Source: Amylostereum areolatum
Taxonomy: Eukaryota; Basidiomycota; Agaricomycetes; Russulales; Stereaceae
Assembly (NCBI GenBank): GCA_012932865.1
Contig: SAXG01000002.1
Coordinates: forward strand, 1,488,001-1,552,000
DNA: 64,000 bases
Reading direction: 5' to 3'
The stretch's first letter is position 1, and each line of letters opens with the position of its first letter. This document shows positions 12,762-24,735 of this stretch, one piece after another. The notes beneath the pieces are model-generated. The model made no database searches. It was not told the origin of the DNA and was given only the letters and a program-made list of their open reading frames with translations. The position numbers were made by a program, and so were the translations under genes.

Positions 12762-15081
12762 GAGGGCCCCGCCTAACCTATCTCCCCATAGGGAAAAGCT
12801 AAAATAGAGCAGTCGTGAGACGAAATCGGACTTGAAGACAACGTGAAACGTATTAGAGGAAGCTCACAGTTCATCTGTAGGTTGTTTGCCACCATCAGTC
12901 TGTAGCCTCCCCTTCGTTCTGCGCGCTTGTAGTCCATGTCCGTGGATGTTGTGAACAAGTATGAAGCCTCAACAGCACGTCGTGAAGTTGCCACAAGTGG
13001 TAGCCACGAGTCCGACGGACTATCCGATATACGTTTTCCGTTAGGTTTCATGCTAGTAAGCGAGAAGAACTGCGACGCACAAATCTGTCGCCTACGATGA
13101 AAGATGGCCTGGAGACGGTTTGCGGGCTTTACAGGCCAGTGGCGGTAGGAACCAAAGCCCCACAACCACCACCACCCCAACTAGTAGGTAGGCAGTGTTA
13201 CATAGGAACAATTGGCGCGGGCCGCCGCCAGCCGCCGCCATCCGTTGATTGGTGATATTCCCAGTGAGCGCGCTTGAGCCTGCATGCTCTTCGACTTCGA
13301 CTATTTCTCACTTGTGCCCCTCTCATCCCACTACTTCTCCATCGTGATACTGACGTTGTTCCGAGAAGAGACTGGTCTCGAAAGGGACAACATTGTGCGC
13401 GGAAGCAAAGACGTGAAGCACGTATGTATGTCGTCCATATGTAATTCGCAACCTCATATCTCATGGCCGGACCTCCAGGCTACCTTCGTCTCAAGACACC
13501 GGTGGATCCAGTATATGCCTTTCGACGTGGTATGACATCGACTATGTTCATTTCTCAGCCGGTCAAGACGTAGAGAAGGAGGGAACTGCCCTAGTTGCAT
13601 CGACCGAACGGCCGCTTCAAAGTATGTGTAGTTGTCGTCCCACTCTCTTGTCGTGGTTAGTTATTCTGTGTAGATAAAGCCCTTTTCCCAGCCGAAGAAT
13701 CCGATCGTCGTCTTCCACCAAAACTTATATCATCGATATCCGGAGGACCCTTGTTTCTCAGACCCAGTCCCGGTCATACAGCCTTAAATGGATTATAGTC
13801 TCTTACGTTTACCGTCGCCGATGGAGGCAAGTGCGTTTTGACTCGACCTTTCTTCTCAACTAGAACTGACTTGACACCTGTCCTCAGGATTGCTTTCAGC
13901 ATGCACGGTCTCTGGTTTGACATCGCCATCGGATTGCTTCGTTTCTATCGGGATCTCCGAAGTAATCGCCGTCTCTTCGTTGGTTCTATCCTTGGAAGCG
14001 GCATGGTAGCGCATCAAGAGCCCTCGACCAACTTGTCTGCATGTTCGTCGACGAAGGCGAAAATCAATAGCGAGTCTCAATATAGTCTGACTATGATTTG
14101 GACGGATACGACGATCCCCCAAGATCAAATCTCGACCCGGCGGCCTTTCGATCTCTCACCGGACGCGCAGGACGTTCACACTGTTTCAGCTGGCCTGTTT
14201 CTTGACGAGTCTCCTTGAAGCTCTACGCTGTCACCGAAAATTGAACTATCACGAAGGCTGAATGGATGGCCATGTTCGGCGCAACCAATCAATGTAACCA
14301 CCGCGAAGGCTGTGCTATGTTTGCTCTCATCTTCCTATAGAAAAAGAATTTATTCCTCCTGCACCCAATGCAACTACGTCCTCGCGCGAAGCCCTGAAGC
14401 GGACCAAGGGATTCGATGGACTCGATGGACCAAAACTCACCTGTTTTGGCTGTGTGATGGTCAAATTACTGGTAAGTTTCTCCGTCGGCGTCATGTACAT
14501 GATTTCTTACTAGAGCATATTTCCACCCACCTTTTTCCAGCGGCTACCTCTGGCTTCTGTCCCCTCAGTCTTGACTATGTGAAATATTTTCTTTTTTGGA
14601 GGGACACAGACCTTTTGGGTTGCCTGCTTGAAGAATTTGCATCAAGCACCAAGCAAAGATACGCCGCGAAACCATCTACAGACCGACCTTCCCTAACCTC
14701 AAAGACTCGCAAGTGGAAGGACGGTCATTGCGCGACTGCCGTACACGGTCGCCTCTAGAGCAATGGGCCTGAATAACAAAGAGCGGGAGTTTCTTCCTAG
14801 CGGCCACGAAATGTCTCGCGAACAATAACCCGCTGCGACGGCGGCACGCTCTTCCTGATCCCCATTGTGCAAAGCGGCAAATTGCATTACAGAGCCAATT
14901 CGATTGTTGAATCTGGCCTCTTAAGGACGACATATCTCAACCGGGGTCAACTCTATCTTGTTCATCCACCCCCCTGCCATCGCCTCGACCTCGCCCACGA
15001 AGGCTTGCCATTCTTCTACATCAACTTCGTCTTTACAACGCTCCCTCTCTCCTCATCCTTGCTGAGGTTTGCGATCATCAA
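12762..15081. other. Long intergenic stretch without a supported gene
   Basis: Open frames of up to 148 codons overlap on both strands, show no domain and do not join into a spliced model. No terminal inverted repeats were recognised. It may contain decayed coding or transposon sequence that cannot be identified by eye. Confidence 0.4.
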
Positions 15082-16636
15082 TGTCAAACATCACTGCTTC
15101 CACGTAAGTGGCCTCTTCGTTTCGGCATCCCGTCGCTAACTGCGGTGCAGAGACCTTTCGGCGACGGATTCATACCTGTTCCCTCAGCCAACACGGCCAT
15201 TGTGTCCTTCCGACGGCGCTCTATGTCGACAGCTCGCAGAGCGGAACTTGCAGCTCGCGGCCTGACCTGCAGATAACTCTTCGTCGCTATCACAACCATG
15301 TTCAGCCCATCTCTTTCCTTCCGCCGGAGATTCTACTTGAAGTATTTTGAATTCTCAGGCTGGAATGGGGTCACGAAAAATGCTCAGGAAAGCGCCGTCG
15401 AACCAAGTTCAAGCTTGCGTGGATCAGTGTTTCGCATGTATGCCACGAATGGCGGGAGGTGAGTGTTCAATCAGCTGTTGTGTATCACATTTTCTGACGA
15501 TATGTCACAGCTTCTCCTTGATCTACCCGCTTTATGGAAGGATATCAACTATCATAACGCTCCAATACCGTGGATGAAGAAGATGCGTGACCGTGCATAC
15601 CCTACCCCCAACTCCCCAGCGATCATCGAATTCATCGTGGACGTGGTCTCACCAGGCCGTGTTGCTCGCCATGACGAAGCCTTCGTGGATATTTTATCCC
15701 TAGCTGTAGCTCCTCAGTACGCAGCGGGTTTGATGTCCTTAGAAATTACATCGCTGGACGCCGATGCGATACTCAAGCTTTGCAAACACACGCTTCCCAA
15801 CCTCCAAAAACTTGCGCTCTGGAACGATTTAGTCGATGGCGCCATCACTACTATCCACGCGGAGACCTTGGCATCGCTCGTTCCCTTCTTTGGAGGAGTT
15901 GACCTTGAGCCAGTTTGTATTCTTTTGGACCGCGGCGGACAACGGGTGCACCTTTCCTCATCTCCGCGATTTGGCTATCGAATGTAAGCCCTCCGCGAAA
16001 TCTATAGGAGCCCTTGACATGAGGGCTCTTTGCGAGCACAACGACCTCTCGCGTCTGCTCGAGAACATGCCCCAGCTCGAAACGCTTAATCTGACCGATG
16101 CGGTGCCCTTCATGCAGATGGACGAACAGGAAGATCCACCTTTAGGTCCTCCCATATTCCTTCCCCCCAACCTGGACCTTGTGGAACTCGGTGCATACTT
16201 CTGCACTGATCACTGCGTCCAGCTGGTCTGTGAAGCTGCGATAGCGTCGCCACGGACCAGCCTGTCGCTCCTCCTGCACCACATCATTACCCCACCCGAA
16301 CGCTTCGCGTTTGCGCTTGAAGCCCTGTTCGGCCCACGACGTCCTCCCAAGTCGCTTTGCTTAAGGCTCTCCATGCGTTGTTCGGATATGCTCGCCATCG
16401 CGGTCGGGGGATCATCCGCAGACGGCGACGTAACGGGACATATAGCGGCCAATCAAGATTACAGTGCCGGCGACGGCGCGCACATCTCTGGCATGTGCGT
16501 TGCCGAACTGGAGGCTATTGACATCCAAGTCGGGTTCGAAGAAGAGCACATCGACGTCGAGCACGTTGTGTTCTCCAAGACCGAATGGCTTGGGACGTTT
16601 CCCCGCGCCCATACAGCAATTTGCAGAACCTTGTAG
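15082..16636 (+). pseudogene. F-box protein 2, truncated by an inverted-repeat element
   Basis: Exon 1 (15082-15104, MSNITAST) joins exon 2 at 15151, which is open until TGA 15263-15265. One base later the frame continues DLQITLRRYHNHVQPISFLPPEILLEVF. A second stop, TGA 15348-15350, sits where the paralogue has an arginine codon (CGA to TGA). Then come an intron (GTGAGT, about 15457-15510)and LLLDLPALWKDINYH, followed by the leucine-rich region. Another extra base lies near 15887. Homology to F-box 1 stops at about 16612, where the terminal repeat of the element begins. The reading frame then picks up AICRTL and a stop from the repeat, and the missing C-terminal third does not reappear beyond the element. 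Clearly a pseudogene. Confidence 0.75.
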
Positions 16637-17066
16637 CGGCCGTGATTCGAACTCGAGGGCACGGGTTTCATGATCCGACCGGGTGACGCCGAAAAGAGTT
16701 CCAGGGGCTGTCGCCGCCGGGGCCCCCCCGCCCGACGTCTCGCCCGACTTGGGCGGCAGCGCACCGCGGCGGCATCGTCATCCTCGACGTCGACGGCATA
16801 CCAATCTCGTCCTCAGCGCAAACTTCTGTATTGAGCTTCAGCAGAGTGTACGTGCCTTCTCTCCGACATGAAATACAGTTGAGGGGAGCGGGGATGGAGT
16901 GGCGGGAGCGAGCGATGGGCAACGCGGTCATCGGTGAGCGGAGGGCGGGGACGTGGCGGGGTCATCAGCGTCGGCAAGTCACGTGATACCCAGACGGGGC
17001 GACCCACCTCGGCATCGATCGGCATTCCGTCGGTGATCAAACTCCCACAAATGTATTTGAAATGGG

Positions 17067-17091
17067 ACCGCTACAAGGTTCTGCAAATTGC
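17067..17091. repeat. Internal third copy of the TIR core
   Basis: The core GCTACAAGGTTCTGCAAATT recurs here in the same orientation as the right end at 19127-19159, with CCGCTACAAGG preceded by GA rather than GG. It forms the 3' end and stop codon of the passenger gene on the minus strand. It could be the right end of a 480-bp element whose left end is at 16613, or a trace of nested insertion. Confidence 0.7.
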
Positions 17092-18840
17092 TGACATACC
17101 GTTATCGTCGCTGATACGTCGTTTCTGCGGGCCATCAGGTGATTCGAGCTTGACAGTCGGCGACGTGCGTTGCTGGTATTTGACCTCTCCTACCACCAGG
17201 ACCCCTCGCTCTTCTTCTATCATCTCCTCCTTCATGTACCGCTTTTTACTCTCTCTGCCATGTCCCTTCATCATTACTGTTGTGTTCTTGATCATTGCCT
17301 CGGCAAGGTTGTAGAGTAGACGGATGTCGCTTGCTGCAATATGCTCAAAGGTATGTAAGGCCAATTCTTTCTCGGAAATCTCGTTGATGTCTTCCAGCGC
17401 AATAAAACCGGCGCGTTGCAAGAGCTCTTTGATCCGCGAAATGTCCGCATTCGAACGCTTGAGCTGGAACTCAGCGAGGAGGGAGTCAACAGAAGGGTAC
17501 GTGATATCTGGTTCCACTGTCACTTGGCGCGCAATTGATTGCAAACGGCCTTCGTCAATTGGGGTCGATGCCGATACCGACTCCTCAGAAGAGGCCGATC
17601 GTACGATTGCTGTGGATGCACCGGGCGTGGACGTCTCGATCACGACACGAACCTCCTGCGTTGGTCTAGCTCCGCTACCTCGGGGAATTCTGGAAGGGCG
17701 TTCGAATCTCAAGGAATGGGGTGGGTGTTCGAGATCAGCCTCCTTGCGATGCTATGAGTCCATCGAACTGTTACACGGTGTGTAGTGCAAATATGAATGA
17801 TGATACACTTACCCATTTTCTCCCCCATAAGGTCATCATCTTGATATCGAGCGCACAGTGGCTACCGTTGGGTACAATATGGCAATGACCGCCGTGTTTC
17901 TCGCATCGCTTCTTTTCTTGCAAGGTCATGAATTTCTTCCGAATGCTATCGCGCGCCTCCTCGTCAGGCTCGTTCTCTAGTTCCTTATCAAGAGCGTCTA
18001 TGTCGTCGTCCACTTTGGTACGCTGTTTCTTTGCTGGCTGCTTCTTCTTTTTCTTCTCATTATTGATGTCCCTTTTCGCCTCAATCTTTGAGAACAATTA
18101 GATGCCGACCAGGGAAGGAAACAAAGTGAGTACTCACCCCCGTGTCGCGTATGTCAATACCTGCAAAAATCCTCCTAGCCCTGACATTAACTCCATTAAT
18201 CTTCTCAATAACCTGCTTCCAGTCCGCACGACTTCTCAGCGGTGTAGGTGGGTCTCGACGGGGCTCATTGGAGAGTTTGTAGGTCAGGTCCGCTGTGTCC
18301 GCATCGATGTCAAGGTGATTTGCGGCTCGTATGAGGAAGTCGTTCCACGATATATCGGTGCGGAATTGAAAGTTGTGTTTCTCTTTCAAGCCAAAAGCTG
18401 TCGCAGTGACATCCCAGACTGTCCCGCTATGGTGAGTGATACTATGGCATGGGAGCTTGGAAAAACTTACTCCGTACTCCCTCAGGCTCGTTCTGCACAT
18501 TCCGAAGTTGCTGAACACCTTGCCGGGCATTGACCAGGTGGGGGCCATGAGGTGGTGGTGGCGGCGGCGGCGGCGGCAGTGCAGCAGCATGCGGGTTTGG
18601 GTATGGACCAGCATATAGAGGTTGCGCTGGATACAGTGGATACGGCATGGCATGGGGCTGGGGGCCGTTATGGAGCCAAGGAGGTGGCATGCCATAATTG
18701 GCGTACATCAAAGCAGCAGGTGCATATGGCGCGGGTGGACCAGGAGGATTGTAAGCGGGATTGTAGGTAACAGGTGGAGGGGCATCCGGCGGTGGATAGT
18801 ATACGTTCCGGGGCTGTGGAATGTTGTTGACCGGTGGCAT
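17070..18840 (-). CDS. Passenger gene in the TIR element, function unknown
   Basis: A spliced gene. The first exon (from about 18840, MPPVNNIPQPRNVYYPPP) encodes a Pro/Tyr-rich segment with a nine-proline run. The next encodes TVWDVTATAFGLKEKHNFQF and a region ending RIFAGIDIRDTG. After an intron comes a Lys-rich stretch (KKKKKQPAKKQRTKVDDD) and a Cys/His segment CEKHGGHCHIVPNGSHC that may bind metal, then MMTLWGRKW. The last exon includes VDSLLAEFQLKRSNADISRI, which suggests helices. The frame advances one base near 17741, and the first intron phase (about 18475) is also inconsistent. The last six codons and stop (AICRTL) are supplied by the repeat at 17067-17091. I recall similar proteins as repeated hypothetical proteins in mushrooms but do not know a function. 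No transposase motif is visible. Confidence 0.55.
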
Positions 18841-19166
18841 GAGGGTAAATTGAGGCAAAGTGGTCGACAAAGTGTGAATGGTACGGGTGAGCAATACATC
18901 TTCTCAATGGCCAGCGTAATGTACGTTCCCAAATATTCCATGTTATTCTATGAGCGCAGTGTATCTTACCGTAACCGACACCGATCGTTGCGTGAGCCGC
19001 GAGGTTCTCAAGTCTCAGGCGCGTCGGCTAGCTCTAGCACGTGACCGTTACTACCTGGCCTGGGCGAGGGCGTTCGGCAACGACTCGGCATCGTCGGGGT
19101 CTGTACCCCCTACGCGCGTGTCCGGATCAGGGCCGCTACAAGGTTCTGCAAATTGCTGTCATCCAA

Positions 19167-19337
19167 GTACATACCTAGGTTCGGAACAAGCCGCCTTCTT
19201 TCAAAGTCAATTCCGGCTCCGCCGCCCTTTGTCAGAAGGGGCTTGCTTCAAGAGCGCATCTTGAAGCAAGCCCCTCTGCAGAGGTGCCCGCGGAGCGCGG
19301 CCCGGAGCAAGGGCTTGCTCCGAACCTAGTACATACC
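19167..19337. mobile_element. 153-bp palindromic MITE with 9-bp target duplication
   Basis: GTACATACC occurs at 19167-19175 and again at 19329-19337. Between them, 19176-19328 begins TAGGTTCGGAACAAGCC and ends GGGCTTGCTCCGAACCTA, near-perfect inverted ends. Inside is a second strong hairpin, GGGGCTTGCTTCAAGA then GCGCA then its exact complement. A 9-bp duplication is typical of Mutator-like elements, so this is probably a nonautonomous Mutator-type MITE; the superfamily is an inference from duplication length only. It lies 7 bp beyond the end of the 2.55-kb element and just upstream of F-box 3. Confidence 0.75.
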
Positions 19338-19410
19338 GTGCTGGATTCGCCTTCGGAGCTGTTCATTCGTTCGAACGCCCGTTATCCTTCTTTGCAGTAT
19401 CTCTCTTACA

Positions 19411-21575
19411 ATGCAATCTACCTTCAGCTCGTCCACGCAGTCGTCATTTACCACGGGGCAGTCAATCAGCGCGCATTCCACCGATATCGGTGACACGGAC
19501 ACGGACAACACTTACACGATGGATGGAAATGGCGACGAGAATCACAAAGGTGTGCTTTTCCGTGTATCCATGTAACTCTATGTTGACCTCTCGGGTGAAG
19601 ACCATGCTCTACTCCAGCTTGTCTTGCGCCAGTAGCAGCAATCCCTCGGCAGGGACAACGCAACTGCCGCAAGATGCAAGGTGCAGTGCGCTTTGTATCC
19701 CTCGCTCTCGTTCAGCAGTTCAGTGCATCTGTTACAGTGTGGCCTGGATGGCCTTGGCCCACTCCCGATTTCCTGTTCAAACTCCTTCAGTGTCAGCTCA
19801 AATCGCCTGTCAACGCATGGACACGGAGCTAGCCGCCATAGAGAAACTCGTACTCTTCTCTCGTCGGCACAGAAACACTTTGGCGGCCATATCCATCCTC
19901 CCGGTGGAGATCATGCTGGTACATTATCCGCCTGCTCAAACGTGACTGGCGTCCTTCAGACGGCACACCCGGTGGGGTTTACAAGACTGGCTTGCCCAAA
20001 CTCCCGTATCAGCTAGGATGGATGACCGTTTCTCATGTTTGTCGTCATTGGCGGCAGGTATGTTCCATGGTGTGTATCTATCCCTTATTCCTGACCGATC
20101 CGTACCAGCTGGCTCTCGACCACTCCAGTCTATGGGCAGACATATTCTGCGATGGTCTATTATCGTCCTGGAGCATGGAGATGATCCGTCGATCCAAGAC
20201 GGCCCCTAAAACCTTATCAATCAACATGGGCTGCTACGGGAAGCCTGAAGTGTCACTGTCCGTTCTCAAACTTGCTCTCGAGTCACCCTCCCTATCGACA
20301 CTCCGTGTCCTCAACATACTCAGCCCTGATATAGAAGCAGCCATGTCGAGCCTTAACCAGCCTATGCATGGTCTCGAGACCTTCGCTCTCGGAGCATCAC
20401 AACCTCAACGACGTATCACATTACTTTCCCCAACCCTACTCACTTCCTTGGTACCATCGCTCAAGCACCTGACGCCTCTCACAGTGCTCTATGATTTGGG
20501 ACGTTTTACACCAGCCCGTCTTTCTCCATCTTACTTCCCTGTCCATAAACTTCCATGGCCTCCCCGAAGTCATGACTTTCAACTGACACGTCGTCTCCTC
20601 AGCAACTCGCTCTCCTTCTCAAAGGGATGCCCAATCTCGAAGACCTCGATCTTGTGGATCCAGTTCCATTTATGCAGCCCGACCTCGATAGGCATTGGGA
20701 AAACTCACCCCTCAATATCCCTCTCTCGACGAGTCTGAAGAAGATATATATGTCAGTCACGGACTGTATCATTGACTGCGTTCGATTTGCCATCAATATG
20801 GTCCTTCCTTCCTCAACACGTCTGGTTCTTTATATCGACGGAGGAGGCCAGGCGTCTACTTTGCTGTCTCGTCTCCTGCGAAAATTTGCTGGCAGTTCCC
20901 TACCCCCCCGAATTCTCCAGTTTAGCGTCTTCAATTCTGATTCACCCGAAAGCCCTTCGCTTTATTTTCGCGCTTGGGACAACCTGCACGAACACACTCA
21001 ACCCAGTCGTCAAGATTCGCTCATCCCATCCGTACCGCCTCGGTTTTGCCTGTTTTTTGATGCGTTGGGGCTTAACGGATCCCATCCTATCCAACCTTTG
21101 CGAAGGTCTCTATGTTGATGACCTCGTTGACGTCATCATCAACAGCGAACCGCAAGGTCTTTCGAAGGCGCAGGCATTGTCCATATTCAAGCCTGCGCGC
21201 CAGGTTCGCCGAGTCCAGTTTCAGGATTTGGTTACAGGATTTATGTTTTTAGAAATACTCCTTGAGTCTCAAGACGACCCCTCCGGCGCCCTCCTACCTG
21301 GAAGTAACGTCCTACGCACCCCGGTCTTGTTCCCGGTCTTGGAAACGTTGATCCTTGGAGACGAGGAGGGTCCCCCAGTGGAACTTGAAGAGTTCCCGCT
21401 ACAGGATGTCAGTACACTACTGTCCATTGTCAAGTTCCGCCTACGTCTCGGCACACCCATTCAGCATTTATTTCTTCCAAGCCGTTTTGAGCAAGAAGAG
21501 TGGGTGCCTTGGGTCAAGGAGTTGGTGGCCGACGTGCAGTTCTTCGAGCAAAGAGTGGAGATGCAATATTTATAG
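19411..21575 (+). CDS. F-box protein 3, multiply frameshifted
   Basis: ATG 19411 opens MQSTFSSSTQSSFTTGQS, a Ser/Thr-rich N terminus; one or more introns follow from about 19551. The F-box region reads QRMDTELAAIEKLVLFSRRH, ISILPVEIML and, after a one-base step near 19921, IIRLLKRDWR ... LGWMTVSHVCRHWRQ. An intron at 20058-20108 precedes LALDHSSLWADI, and a leucine-rich region contains MPNLEDLDLVDPVPFMQPDL, close to F-box 1 and 2. Further one-base advances are needed near 20470, 20583 and 21060-21100. The C terminus (LPSRFEQEEWVPWVKELV) ends at 21573-21575. Probably SCF-related, target unknown; broken as read. The 5' exon structure is uncertain. Confidence 0.6.
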
Positions 21576-21931
21576 AGGCGCCAAGTTCAATCTATCTCGG
21601 TGGGTTCGTAGTCCTCAGGCCTCAGGTATGAGTGCTGTATACGTCGGGTTATCAATCGTCTTCAGTGTGCCTGCCTTTCTGCGCGTTGCAGTGCGCTGTG
21701 TACATATCGTTATATCCACCTTCAATGCACCGCTCTGTCACTCTTGCGCCCCCTTTACGGGGTCGTGAAGCAGATCCTTGGCAAGGTTCTTTCAGCTGTG
21801 GCGGCAAGCCTCGTCAAGGTACGCCACCGCCATAGATATTCATCCCTATACCGCTGACGTTTGCCTCGCTTCAAGCTTCATCATTGACATCCCTCGAGCC
21901 ATTGGCCACTTTCCTCGCAGAACGAAACACA
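21576..21931. other. Intergenic between F-box 3 and F-box 4
   Basis: A short frame around 21767-21820 reads KQILGKVLSAVAASLVK and might be an upstream exon of the next gene, with a donor GTACGC just after it. The evidence is weak. Nothing else was recognised. Confidence 0.3.
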
Positions 21932-23777
21932 ATGGAGCGACTGTATGTGGTCTCCTCTCAAGAAGTGGCCTTCCTCCGTGGCTCCTCTTTCGCGGCCTTA
22001 GTTTGCCACATGAATCGGATTGCCACCCTCAGCGCGATGCAGTATAACTACCTTGGTCCACGGGCGAAGAACAATATCTCCCAAACACCCACCTTTCTTA
22101 ATCAGCAACCAGATTCCAGGTAAGCGAGCAGGGAACAACTACCAGCTTCCCTTACTGATTGTAGTACTCTTATTCAGATCTACAATGTATCATCCGTCCT
22201 CATCTGCACACCAGCAGGCGGTTCGATCTGCCATCGGCAACATTCCCGTTGAGATCCTTGCCAAGATATTCTTAGAGGTGGTGACCAACCACACTCCTCC
22301 TGAAGGCGCATCTTCAGTCAATGCGGGCTATCCGCCTTGGCTCACTCTCGAGCTCGTTTGCAAGCACTGGCGGGACGTCGTCGAACAACATCCGGATTTC
22401 TACGCTCTTCAGCCCATTCCTATCCACAACTCGGGGTGGACGGAAACTGTGATCCAGCGTTCGAGAACCCGCTCTCTATTCCTCTGCATTGATGACCATC
22501 AGTGGAGCAATGACGCCTTGCAGCAAGTCTCAGTCCAGCCGCATCGCGTGGATCGACTGTTCATCGACGTGCGCCGTTTCCCCTCCGAACAACGCTGGAT
22601 TTCTGCAGTCACACCCCTGGTTATCAACAAGCCTTATCTCAACCTGCGCGAATTCAAACTCGCAGGGCACGATGCCTTCCAAGTTGTTCTGTATGAAGAC
22701 GCCTTTGCTGACGGTTCCATCTCCTTCCCCCACGCTATCGACTTAACCTCCGCATGGATGCACGGCACACACCTCACGAAACTTATGCACCCGGAGCTCG
22801 TGAAACTATCTTTGGCAAACGTCTGGAGGGTTGATTCGAGCACCTTCAACTACAAGTTATGGACAAATCTCCGTGAGATGGCCAACGCCCTCAACGCCAT
22901 GCCAAAGCTTCAGACCCTAACGTTGACGGATGATATACTTCCGTATGAGGGGATTCCTGAGGGCGAAAACCCTTCGCTGTCCATCATCCACCTTCCGCGC
23001 CTGCAGGCCCTCACCCTCGGCGGCCTCACGGGGGAAGTTCTCATGGCTTGGAAACAGTTCACCATCCCCGCTTCGACGGACTTGTCGTTCGAGATCATCG
23101 AAGGGGACGCTCCCTGAAGACACGGATGTCGATACTCACTCTCTTACGAGGTCGGCAAAGCTCGTTCAAGCCATATTCTCTCCGAACCGCTTCTCTTCAA
23201 GGCTCGTCTTTGACACCTTAAGCATCGTGGAGACGCATTTCCACGCAGCTCCCAGGACCCATAGCCATTATCGGACCACAGCCAACATACGATTGACCGT
23301 TGCTCGCCTTCCCAAGGAAGATGAGCTCGCAGGACACCCCCTTGGTCCGAAGACGGTCGACTATTCCGTGAAATATCGGGGCTCCTCCGTCTTCCAGGTT
23401 ATGCAAGCACTGTTCGATGCCCTACCTCCCCCCATTCCGTGCGATCCGCTGCGCTCACCGTGACGCATCCCGCGTTTGGCACCAATCACGTTCCGTGGTT
23501 ATTCATCGCGAACACATTCCTCCAGGTCGAGCGCGTGGCCGTCGAGGGCAGATCCGCCATTTGTCTGCTGGAGGTCGTGCTTCGAAATGCGTCGGCTTTC
23601 CCGGCCCTCAAAGTGCTTCAGATCCATACGTCCAACATTTCGGCACAAGACATGGTCCGATGGGGCGACCATCCCGGGCAGGTCTTCTCGGTGGGGGAAG
23701 CACTGGTTCAGGTGCGCGCAGGGAGACAGAACTGCATATTCCAGCTCGTGCCCGGACAGCCATCCCATGCACAGTGA
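21932..23777 (+). CDS. F-box protein 4, two frame breaks
   Basis: The first supported exon (ATG 21932, MERLYVVSSQEVAFLRGSS) may extend further upstream without an ATG. It splices at 22120-22177 (GTAAGC..TTCAG, 58 nt) to RSTMYHPSSSAHQQAV and an F-box (IGNIPVEILAKIFLEVV ... LELVCKHWRDVVEQHPDFY). A leucine-rich part follows (MPKLQTLTLTDDILPYEG). The frame must advance one base near 23113 (GDAP to EDTDVDTH). Near 23426 a six-C run seems to lack one C before HSVRSAALTVTHPAFG. The stop is at 23775-23777. The family role is SCF substrate recognition; the target is unknown. It lies 360 bp after F-box 3, in tandem on the same strand. Confidence 0.65.
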
Positions 23778-24735
23778 CAGAATTCTGAATCATCGGGAGA
23801 AGGATTCGTAAAGTATCGGTTCATGTGCGGATTCGTAAACTAAATTGTGTTATGAGAGTCGTTCTCTAATGTCATGCATCTTATTCTAAGGACCTGTTTG
23901 AACGGGCGCAAATGGTTTCCAAGCACTCCCTACACGACTGTTGGCGACCATATATAGGTGGCTTGTGCTCACGAGTGTCAGCCTTTCTTTTGACAGCTAC
24001 CGGCGTCGTTGACTGGCGCTCCTTTCATCGAGAGTGACGCGTGACTCTGTATGGTATGTCGCAACAAACTGGGCATATATGTATGAAGTCAAGCGCAGGA
24101 CGACCTCGCCATGGCCGACAGAAGATCTTGGTCGCCGCTCAAGCTGCGAGACGTAACGACACCTACGAGAGGACTGCTATAGCTAGGCAACCTACCACTG
24201 CAACTCCCTAAAATGAAATCGATCCGACTTGAAACGCCCAAGAAAGCCCACCGTCGCAACACGACGATTTCAATCACTATTGATGGGTGGCGACTTACGG
24301 CGACGAATATTGTACCATTTTGGTAGTCTCCGTGGCTGACCTAACCAGAAGATAGTCGTTCTGGTTGTACGCCATTTTGGCAGCAACCTTTCCTTTTCTG
24401 TTTGTTTTGTCGAGCAGACTTTGCGTAGGTGGCGGTGCTGTTGATGCAGGGTGCAGGCTGGTGCTGCTGGTGCAGGCAGTCTCCATGTCGACTCGGGCCA
24501 ATAAATCCGTCGCTCCATATCCATTTCACCTGAGGTCCTGATCTCATCAAAACGCGGGCGCGAAGGGCGCACCTATGGTGAAATATCGGATTGCGCGGTG
24601 GTGGTGGGCGTGTCATCCCTCCCCCAGATACCCCACACCAGAGTTTTCGTCTACGCGCCGTTCAGAACACCCTGACCTCGGCCGGTACGAGTTCTATACG
24701 TGTCTTTGACTCTGGTTACACGCTTGGGTATAACG
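23778..24735. other. Intergenic, no supported gene
   Basis: Only short overlapping frames without domains on both strands. The final part precedes the DUF6533 gene and is presumably its promoter. Confidence 0.4.

Larger units (their letters stand above)
16613..19159. mobile_element. 2.55-kb terminal-inverted-repeat element with passenger gene
   Basis: The left end at 16613-16645 begins ACAGCAATTTGCAGAACCTT and continues TGTAGCGGCCGTGA. The right end at 19127-19159 is its reverse complement over 33 bp with one mismatch. Both flanks read CAT (16610-16612 and 19160-19162), compatible with a 3-bp target duplication, though three bases could match by chance. A third copy of the repeat core, in the right-end orientation, lies at about 17067-17091. 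The element interrupts F-box 2 and encloses a spliced minus-strand gene. No transposase domain was recognised, so superfamily is undetermined. Alternatively a 480-bp element (16613-17091) sits next to a separate copy of its end at 19159. Confidence 0.6.

Noticed and set aside
15348..15350. RIP-like C-to-T mutation as a genome defence signature
   Set aside because: One CGA-to-TGA change in F-box 2 and one TGG-to-TGA in the P450 chimera are not enough; neighbouring repeats are not AT-enriched.
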